The notes under the pieces: generated by a model | What the model was told of the DNA's origin: nothing | What the model saw: only the letters and a program-made list of their open reading frames with translations | Database searches by the model: none | Assembly: GCA_028292405.1 (NCBI GenBank) | Contig: JAQGMJ010000009.1 | Coordinates: forward strand, 1 to 56,389 | Direction of reading: 5' to 3' | Length of the DNA stretch: 56,389 bases | DNA from: Betaproteobacteria bacterium | GTDB taxonomy: Bacteria > Pseudomonadota > Gammaproteobacteria > Burkholderiales > JAEUOS01 | Program-made: the position numbers and the translations under genes | In this document: positions 50,921 to 56,389 of the stretch, piece by piece | Numbering within the stretch: the stretch's first letter is position 1 | How the letters are laid out: the number at the start of each line of letters is the position of its first letter

Positions 50921-51829
50921 ATGAAACTCGTCAGCTACGGCCCCATCGGCCTTGAACGCGCCGGCATACTCGATGGCGTTTCCATCATCGACCTCGAAGC
51001 CGCCCTCACCCTCTCCGGCGCGCCGCGCCCGGCGAGTGACATGCGCCTCTTCCTCGAATTGCCCGATTGGCAGGCCCGCCTCAAAGCCGCCTGGGAAGTT
51101 CGCGCCCGCGCCCCGCAAGTCGCCCTCAAAAGCGTGCGCCTCGGCGCCCCCGTCCCCGTCCCGCGCAAGCTGCTCATCGCCGGCGCCAACACCAAAAGCC
51201 ACATCGCCGAAGCCGTCTCCGTCTTAGGCGTCGCCCTCGCCCCCAACGAACCCATGATCCTCGCCAAGGCCACCTCCAGCATCTGCGGCCCCAACGACAA
51301 CGTCATCCACCCGCCCGAAACCAAAAAGCTCGACTACGAAGTCGAACTCGGCGTCGTCATCGGCCGCACCTGCCGCCGCATCACCGAAGCCCAGGTGCGC
51401 GACCACGTCGCCGGCTTCACGGTGATTAACGAAATGTCCGCCCGCGATTTGCAACTCGCCGAACACGAAACCAACCCCTTCTTCCGCGTCCACTTCATCG
51501 GCAAAAGCTACGACACCTTCAACCCCATGGGCCCGGTGCTCTTGACGACCGACGAATTCGAGTGGAACCAGCCTCTCAAAATGACCACCCACGTCAACGG
51601 CAAAGTCCGCCAGTCCGACGACACCAACGACCTCTACTTCAACGTCGACCGCCTCGTCTCCTACATCAGCCAGGCCATGACCCTCTACCCCGGCGACGTC
51701 ATCGCCACCGGCTCACCGGCAGGCGTGGCGTTCTTCATGAAACCGCCGGGCTTTCTCAAGCCGGGGGATGTGGTGAGGTGCGAGATCGAGAAGATCGGGG
51801 TGATTGAGAATAAGGTGGTGGCGGAGTAA
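50921..51829 (+). CDS. Fumarylacetoacetate hydrolase family protein
   Basis: The protein has 302 residues, the short single-domain type plus an N-terminal region. FAH core: KLDYEVELGVVIGRTCRRI (Glu pair), VINEMSARDLQLAEHE (Asp ligand), GKSYDTFNPMGPVL, TGSPAGVAFFMKP, LKPGDVVRCEIEKIG. Members hydrolyse C-C bonds in 2-oxo or beta-diketo acids, or isomerise 2-hydroxyhepta-dienedioates. It is different from the full-length fumarylacetoacetase at 14186. AGAGG lies upstream of the ATG. Confidence 0.9.
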   Translation: MKLVSYGPIGLERAGILDGVSIIDLEAALTLSGAPRPASDMRLFLELPDWQARLKAAWEVRARAPQVALKSVRLGAPVPVPRKLLIAGANTKSHIAEAVSVLGVALAPNEPMILAKATSSICGPNDNVIHPPETKKLDYEVELGVVIGRTCRRITEAQVRDHVAGFTVINEMSARDLQLAEHETNPFFRVHFIGKSYDTFNPMGPVLLTTDEFEWNQPLKMTTHVNGKVRQSDDTNDLYFNVDRLVSYISQAMTLYPGDVIATGSPAGVAFFMKPPGFLKPGDVVRCEIEKIGVIENKVVAE

Positions 51830-51848
51830 GCCGCCGTACGAACAGCGG

Positions 51849-52139
51849 CTAGCGCCAGTATCCCGGCCTACGCCGATGATGGGCCACGGCGACAATCGTC
51901 ACGTGGCTCTCTTCCAACCTATAGATCACCGAATAGGGATAGCGCTTGAGAAGGCGCTTGCGCGTATTGTTCTCATCGGGCGCAAGATGGGAAGATGTGG
52001 AGGCGATGCGGTCGATCGCAGCATAGACCTCCGCGCGAAACGCCTGTGCCGCCGCTTGGTTCCGCTCGCGATACCACAGCAAGGCATCGCGCAAGTCTTC
52101 TTCCGCGCCGGGCGCGAAAAAGACCGCCCGGCTGGTCAC
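51849..52139 (-). CDS. ParE/RelE-family toxin
   Basis: The protein has 96 residues: APGAEEDLRDALLWYRERN helix, then KRYPYSVIYRLEESHVTIVAVAHHRRRPGYWR, the C-terminal strand and basic tail of the ParE/RelE fold. The start overlaps the antitoxin stop by 4 bases. It is a probable gyrase poison or ribosome-dependent RNase; the ParE-like RRPGYW ending favours ParE. Confidence 0.85.
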   Translation of the reverse strand: MTSRAVFFAPGAEEDLRDALLWYRERNQAAAQAFRAEVYAAIDRIASTSSHLAPDENNTRKRLLKRYPYSVIYRLEESHVTIVAVAHHRRRPGYWR

Positions 52140-52360
52140 AAGCTATCGAGCCTTGCGCGCACTTCCGCCCACGGAATCGCCCGCACCGCGCCGGAATCGA
52201 GCGCATTAAGGCGGCGCCGGATTTCGTCGGCCCACGCCTTTTCAATCACGCTGCTGTCCTCGCCAGGCAAGCTATCGAGCAAAGCAAGCGCCATGGCGGA
52301 ACGCTCTTCCGGCGAGAGGGCAAGCGCCTCGTCCATCAGGTGTTCAACATTGGCATTCAT
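52136..52360 (-). CDS. Antitoxin, addiction-module component family
   Basis: The protein has 74 residues. LMDEALALSPEERSAMALALLDSLPG and WADEIRRRLNALDSGAVRAIPWAEV match the short antitoxins usually paired with ParE/RelE toxins. It is encoded first in the pair and overlaps the toxin gene. Confidence 0.85.
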   Translation of the reverse strand: MNANVEHLMDEALALSPEERSAMALALLDSLPGEDSSVIEKAWADEIRRRLNALDSGAVRAIPWAEVRARLDSL

Positions 52361-52445
52361 AATTTAATTCTAGCACCAGCACTCTGTTTAGGATTACCGG
52401 CGGGAGTCAAAATAATTCGATCCCGCACCTTTTGATTCCGTTGAT

Positions 52446-53147
52446 TCACTTTGCCACCGGCGCCTGAAACACAGTCCAATGCCCGTCCTTGAATAGGTAA
52501 AGCGCGGAAGAGACCCTCATGTTACCGCTGCTTTCGTAGAGCTGGCCCACGTTTTTCCGCAGGATGTCGACTGCCTTGGCATCGACCAGCGGCACGTAGA
52601 GCAAGCCGCCGCGCTTGGCGGGCGCGGCCACGAGCCCTTCTTGATATTGCTTATTCAACTCCCCCCAATATTCGCGATCAAGAAAGTAGCTGCTATTGAG
52701 GTCGGGAGACTGCCCTTTGACTTCCATCAGCGCACCGGAAAAAGCAACCGCATGCGGCTTGCCGTAGACCCGCTCAATGTTGTCAATGGCGAGTTTGAGC
52801 GCGGCCTCGGGCGTGAGGTTGAGGCGCCGCAGGTCGTCGGGGTTGGCGCCGAACATGGTCTTTGGCGAATCAAACACGAAGCGGATGTGCATGTCGCCCA
52901 GATAATCAAACCAGCCCGGATCTATTTCGATGATCTTTCCGTCGGACAACGCCACCTTGCCTTTGCCGATGGGGCGCAGGGATTCTTCCTGCTTGTTCAG
53001 GCCATGCGACTCGCGCAACACAACCATCAGATTGGCTGCGCTCTTGTCAAGGTCAGATGCGCTCTGCCCCTTTGCGGCAAACACGCTGAACAAACCCATC
53101 AACAGGAAGCCGCCACTGAGGAGCAAGCGGTGACGCAATATCGACAT
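52446..53147 (-). CDS. Exported hypothetical protein (233 residues)
   Basis: The signal peptide covers about residues 1-29 (LLLSGGFLLMGLFSVFAAKGQS). The mature protein is mixed alpha/beta with no motif that I recognise; it includes GKGKVALSDGKIIEIDPGWFDYLGDMHI and a C-terminal SSALYLFKDGHWTVFQAP. It may be an envelope protein. Slightly lower GC than its neighbours suggests an accessory gene. Confidence 0.7.
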   Translation of the reverse strand: MSILRHRLLLSGGFLLMGLFSVFAAKGQSASDLDKSAANLMVVLRESHGLNKQEESLRPIGKGKVALSDGKIIEIDPGWFDYLGDMHIRFVFDSPKTMFGANPDDLRRLNLTPEAALKLAIDNIERVYGKPHAVAFSGALMEVKGQSPDLNSSYFLDREYWGELNKQYQEGLVAAPAKRGGLLYVPLVDAKAVDILRKNVGQLYESSGNMRVSSALYLFKDGHWTVFQAPVAK

Positions 53148-53176
53148 AAGTTACCTTTCGTATTTAGGCGCCGCAG

Positions 53177-53842
53177 TCAAAGCTCCATCTTCTCCCACTT
53201 CAGCTCCCTCGCCCACTCTTTCTTCTCGAACGCATACCACTTGAACGCCGCGATCACCTGTTGCGCGTCCAGTCCGCCGGCCACGCGATAGTGGCTGGAA
53301 GGGGTAACGAGCTGATGCTCCAGCGTGTACCCACCGCTCGACTCCTGGTAGGCCTGCATGTACGTGCCGTGCCCCCGGTCCAGCACGGCGTACGCGTCCT
53401 TGTGGGAATTCAATCGGGGAATCGACTCTTCGATCACGGCCGGTGTTGGCTCGTCTTCGAAAGCTGCCGCCGGACAGACGTAGATCGGGGATGCGTATTC
53501 GGCGCCGATATCGAATAGCAGGTAGCCCACCGGCCTGGCGGCTTTCAGCTCGAAAATGACAATGAGAAAGCAGTCCTTGTGATCGGCATTGATGTGAAGG
53601 TAGCCATGCAGTTTGTCCCCGCACTTGTAAGCGTACTGCGCCTCGCGCGGATGGGCGTCCCAGCTTGAGAGGCCGGTCTGCAGCCAGACGGTTTGCGCGG
53701 CTTCGATGCAGGCGTCGCGCAGGGTGTCATCGGGCTCAAAGCTTTCCACCCCGGTGTCCATGAGTTGCAGATGTTCGTGCAACTGGCAGAGCCGCAAGGG
53801 GGGCGCGGCGCCGCGCTTGAATATGTTCTGGAACAGGCCCAT
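53177..53842 (-). CDS. Hypothetical protein (221 residues)
   Basis: Starts at the ATG at 53842 (MGLFQNIFKRGAAPP), 11 bases after the upstream TPR gene stop. There is no signal peptide. It is rich in Trp, Tyr and His, with CPAAAFEDEPTPAVIEESI and ends KWYAFEKKEWARELKWEKMEL. I recognise no family. It probably shares a transcript with the TPR gene. Confidence 0.68.
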   Translation of the reverse strand: MGLFQNIFKRGAAPPLRLCQLHEHLQLMDTGVESFEPDDTLRDACIEAAQTVWLQTGLSSWDAHPREAQYAYKCGDKLHGYLHINADHKDCFLIVIFELKAARPVGYLLFDIGAEYASPIYVCPAAAFEDEPTPAVIEESIPRLNSHKDAYAVLDRGHGTYMQAYQESSGGYTLEHQLVTPSSHYRVAGGLDAQQVIAAFKWYAFEKKEWARELKWEKMEL

Positions 53843-53853
53843 GGAAGACGGGC

Positions 53854-54591
53854 TTAGGCTCTGACCGCCCTCTTCGCCCCCTCCACCCACTGCTCCTCCC
53901 CCTCCACCGGCGTCTTGATCCGCTTCGCCTGCGCCAGCAACTGGTTGAAGACTTCTATCGCCGCTTCGTTCTGCCCCAGCCGCGCCAGCAGTTCGCCGTA
54001 GCGAAAGCGCGCTTCCTGGCCGATGAATTGGGGAATGAGTTCGCGGTAGGCGGCGAGTGCGGCGTCGGTCTGGTTGCGGCCTTCGAGGAGGCGGGCTTCG
54101 AGCAGGCGCGCGTCGAGGGGGCGGTATTTGGGGGCGTCTTCCTTCAGGTGTCCCAAGGCGGCTTCGGCCTTGCCCCAATCGGCGGCTTCGATGGCGGCGC
54201 GGGCCCAGCCGTGGAGAATGGCGCCGTCGCGGGCGAAAGGGCCGGTGAGGCAGCTTTCGTAGAGGCGGGCGGCTTCGGGGTGCATGCCGCTGGCGCTGCA
54301 TTCGGCGGCGAGGGCCATTTTGTTGTCGACGCTGCCGCAGATTTCGAGTTCTTCGGCGCGCCGTTTCAGGTCGGCGTCGGGGGTGAAGCTTTTGATGATG
54401 TTGCGCGCGGTTTTGTGGGCCTTGCGGGCTTCGCGCGAGTTGGGGAAGACTTCGACGAAGTAGTAGATCAGGCAGCCGGCGACGGGGAAGGCCATGATGA
54501 TCATCATCCACCAGTAGGGGCGGCCGGTCTTGAGGGCGTGGATGGCGAAGGAAAGCTGGACTAAGAGGAGAAGTGCTCCGAGCAGAGGCAT
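53854..54591 (-). CDS. Membrane-anchored tetratricopeptide-repeat protein
   Basis: The protein has 245 residues. Two N-terminal transmembrane segments (about 1-17 and 25-47; the second contains WWMMIIMAFPVAGCLIYYFV) are followed by a cytoplasmic or periplasmic domain with TPR-like helical pairs (PEAARLYESCLTGPFARDGA, DWGKAEAALGHL, QTDAALAAYREL, NEAAIEVFNQLL). It is likely a scaffold. Function unknown. Confidence 0.75.
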   Translation of the reverse strand: MPLLGALLLLVQLSFAIHALKTGRPYWWMMIIMAFPVAGCLIYYFVEVFPNSREARKAHKTARNIIKSFTPDADLKRRAEELEICGSVDNKMALAAECSASGMHPEAARLYESCLTGPFARDGAILHGWARAAIEAADWGKAEAALGHLKEDAPKYRPLDARLLEARLLEGRNQTDAALAAYRELIPQFIGQEARFRYGELLARLGQNEAAIEVFNQLLAQAKRIKTPVEGEEQWVEGAKRAVRA

Positions 54592-55162
54592 GAGGTGAAA
54601 CTCCCTTTGGGGTCAACGCTGGGCGTCTGTCGCTGTTGTGGGGATTGCGATCGGATTCTAGAACGAAAATGGGCGCATGGGAGAGGGAGGAATGCGCGGA
54701 ATCGCTAAAGATGGTTGATTTTCCGACGAGCGGTTTTTCAGGGGGGAAGTCTTATAGACTTGGTACCAGGGTGGCGCCTTCGCGGGCTGGGGTCGTGGCT
54801 GGGCGGAGGTGGAGCCGGTGGTGATTGTCGGCGGCGAGCGGCGTGTGGATACGGCCGCTGGACTGGCCATGTTCTTTTACAAAGTGGCAGGATTGGGAGT
54901 TGGGTAGAGCGTCTTTGGCGACTCTCTCCCAACCCGTCGCGGTGTCATCCGGGTGAAAGCGCGCCCGAAGGAGTGGGAGGGATCGCGGCTGGGTCCGCGC
55001 TGTCGAAACAGCGTTTCTCACCGTGATTTACCGTGGTTTCGCGCGAAGCGCGATCACCACAAGTGTTGTGGCCCGCCAGGGCGCCCGAGCAAATTGCGCA
55101 AAAACCTCAGGTTTTCTCAGGGTGCCGAAAATTGCACCACGCGATTTTTCTCGAAAACATCG
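54592..55162. other. 571-base stretch without a recognisable gene
   Basis: No frame here has the codon pattern of its neighbours. Hairpins: AAGTCT/AGACTT near 54747, TTGGGAG/CTCCCAA (54893-54932) and CGCTGT-CGAA-ACAGCG (54998-55013). It may be relict sequence next to the insertion element or an untranslated region. Confidence 0.55.
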
Positions 55163-56389
55163 GGCGGATTCAACCGATCGATGCAACAAAGGTCTCGATT
55201 TTCTCAGCTGGACACATAAAGTCCAGGGTTTTCCTGGGGCGCTGATTCAATTGCAGGGCGACTGCATCTAGGTGGTCCTGGGAGTAGACCGAGAGGTTGG
55301 TGCCCTTAGGAAAGTACTGACGCAGCAAACCATTGGTGTTTTCGTTTGTCCCGCGCTGCCAGGGACTTTGCGGATCACAGAAATAGACCTGCAGGTCAGT
55401 GGCCAAGGTGAAGCGCTTATGCTGGGCCAACTCATGCCCTCGGTCCCAAGTCAGGGAGCGTTTGAGTTCAGCCGGTAGCTGCTGAATCTTTTCCGTCAGG
55501 GCATCGACCACGCTTTCAGTGTCCTTGCCAGGGACCTTGACCAGCATGGTGAAGCGGGAATGACGTTCCACCAAGGTGGCGATGTAGGTACCGCGCGAGC
55601 CGGTAATCAGGTCGCCCTCCCAGTGTCCGGGAACAGCGCGGTCCTCGGCTTCGGCGGGGCGTTCACGGATGGAGACAGCATCAATGATCTGGCCACGCGA
55701 CTGCCCTTTCATGGAAGATGCCCTAGCGCGCCGCGTTGTATGCCGGACGCGCAAATGGCCGATCAACTCTTTCTTCAATACCCCTCGGGCCTGCACAAAC
55801 AGGCTGCGATAAATGGTTTCGTGGGAGACATGCATGGCAGGATCGTCTGGAAAGCAACGCTGGAGCCAGCCGGATATTTGGCTTGGGGACCAGTACAGTT
55901 GCAGTTTCTCGGCTACCGATTGCTTGAGCCGTTCGTCCAAGGCCAGCTTACAGGGTTTGGGGCGTCGGGCGTACTCCCAGGCCTTGGCATCAGCTGCCGC
56001 GGCGCGGTACGGTTCCCGGCCGCCGTGGCGCTTGAGTTCCCGGCTGATCGTCGATGCGGCTCGCCCCAACCGCCGGGCCATTTCCTGGATCGAGAGATTG
56101 GCGGCGATGCCGCGGGAGATTTCTTCCCGCTCGCACAGAGTCAGGGCCAGCCGGGAACGTCTGCGCGGTGTTGGCGCAATTCCGCCATTGGCACCGATGA
56201 CATGACGTACCGTCGTGTAATCCTTGTCCAGGGCCCGGGAAATCTCGCTGATCGATTCACCCGCCTTCCATTTGACCCACAGCGCCGTCCGCTCTTGCGC
56301 CGAAAACTTCGATCTTCCCGATCCCATCTCTCCAACCTCCTAGCAAACACCTCAATTTACCGGTGTTGCATCGATCGGTTGAATCCGCC
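55163..56389. mobile_element. IS30-family insertion sequence
   Basis: Terminal inverted repeats of at least 26 bp match perfectly: the left end 55163-55188 begins GGCGGATTCAACCGATCGAT and the right end 56364-56389 is its reverse complement. The only gene between them is an IS30-type transposase. The right repeat ends at the last base of the window, so the target duplication cannot be read. Confidence 0.93.
55170..56327 (-). CDS. IS30-family transposase
   Basis: The protein has 385 residues. Two N-terminal helix-turn-helix regions (SISEISRALDKDYTTVRHVIG; SIQEMARRLGRAASTISRELKR) are followed by a DDE domain: Asp in GHWEGDLITG, Asp in LTWDRGHEL, Glu in QRGTNENTNGLLRQYFPKGT. The frame is intact and the last codons lie in the left inverted repeat. 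GGAGG lies 8 bases before the ATG. Probably active. Confidence 0.96.
   Translation of the reverse strand: MGSGRSKFSAQERTALWVKWKAGESISEISRALDKDYTTVRHVIGANGGIAPTPRRRSRLALTLCEREEISRGIAANLSIQEMARRLGRAASTISRELKRHGGREPYRAAAADAKAWEYARRPKPCKLALDERLKQSVAEKLQLYWSPSQISGWLQRCFPDDPAMHVSHETIYRSLFVQARGVLKKELIGHLRVRHTTRRARASSMKGQSRGQIIDAVSIRERPAEAEDRAVPGHWEGDLITGSRGTYIATLVERHSRFTMLVKVPGKDTESVVDALTEKIQQLPAELKRSLTWDRGHELAQHKRFTLATDLQVYFCDPQSPWQRGTNENTNGLLRQYFPKGTNLSVYSQDHLDAVALQLNQRPRKTLDFMCPAEKIETFVASIG

Noticed and set aside
53177..54616. A single 479-residue protein covering both hypotheticals
   Set aside because: The first half is Arg/Pro shadow of the TPR gene in another frame; separate starts at 53842 and 54591 explain both proteins.
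54592..55162. Degenerate coding frames such as 54953-55219 (plus)
   Set aside because: Short overlapping frames in three phases with no motif; codon pattern unlike real genes in the window.

Overview
The window is high-GC, densely coded DNA from a betaproteobacterium, most likely of the order Burkholderiales. The reasons are two orphan Bug-type tricarboxylate-transporter receptors, an aerobic gentisate cluster with a TRAP transporter, the type IV pilin order fimT-pilV-pilW-pilX-pilY1-pilE next to ispH, and the housekeeping order ribF-ileS-lspA-coaBC. I cannot name a genus.

Layout. 1-3843: the end of a PhoU-like DUF47 gene and its PiT phosphate transporter, a divergent Hfq-like Sm protein, and a Bug receptor followed by a polysaccharide deacetylase-like gene. 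3921-6563: a REC-PAS-GAF-GGDEF-EAL signalling protein. 6800-20083 (minus strand): an aromatic catabolic island. It holds an aryl-CoA ligase, gentisate 1,2-dioxygenase, a TRAP transporter with a MarR gene inside it, two SDR dehydrogenases, fumarylacetoacetase, a zeta-class GST isomerase, a hot-dog thioesterase, an unrecognised 179-residue protein, a PaaA-like diiron oxygenase and a 2Fe-2S/FAD/NAD reductase. A second, divergent MarR gene (20287-20898) faces it across a near-perfect 40-bp palindrome. 20895-29324: a TonB-like gene and the type IV pilus minor-pilin operon. 29501-32361: ispH-fkpB, radC, rpmB-rpmG. 32500-37887: a GFA-family protein, acyl-lipid/acyl-CoA desaturase, MscS channel, RsmB/NOP methyltransferase and purN. 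38118-43671: ribF with a structured leader, then ileS-lspA-coaBC. 43886-54591: accessory metabolism (luciferase-like oxidoreductase, ThDP enzyme, a gene broken by an in-frame TAG, a Tat-exported FMN dehydrogenase with a heme c motif, a Bug receptor with an FAH-family hydrolase), a ParE-type toxin-antitoxin pair and several hypotheticals. 54592-55162 has no gene that I recognise. 55163-56389 is an IS30-family element whose right inverted repeat ends exactly at the window edge.

The most interesting system is the catabolic island. As I read it, an aromatic acid enters through the TRAP transporter and is activated to a CoA thioester. A PaaA/BoxB-superfamily diiron enzyme, fed by the reductase, then hydroxylates the ring, and the thioesterase releases gentisate for ring cleavage. 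No canonical flavin salicylate or 3-hydroxybenzoate hydroxylase is present. The lower pathway carries a full-length fumarylacetoacetase, an enzyme normally tied to homogentisate, instead of the short fumarylpyruvate hydrolase. The enzyme classes are read from sequence; the substrate and step order are inference. Other points worth checking are the Hfq paralogue, the Tat/CXXCH flavoprotein, the ribF leader RNA and the TAG-interrupted gene.
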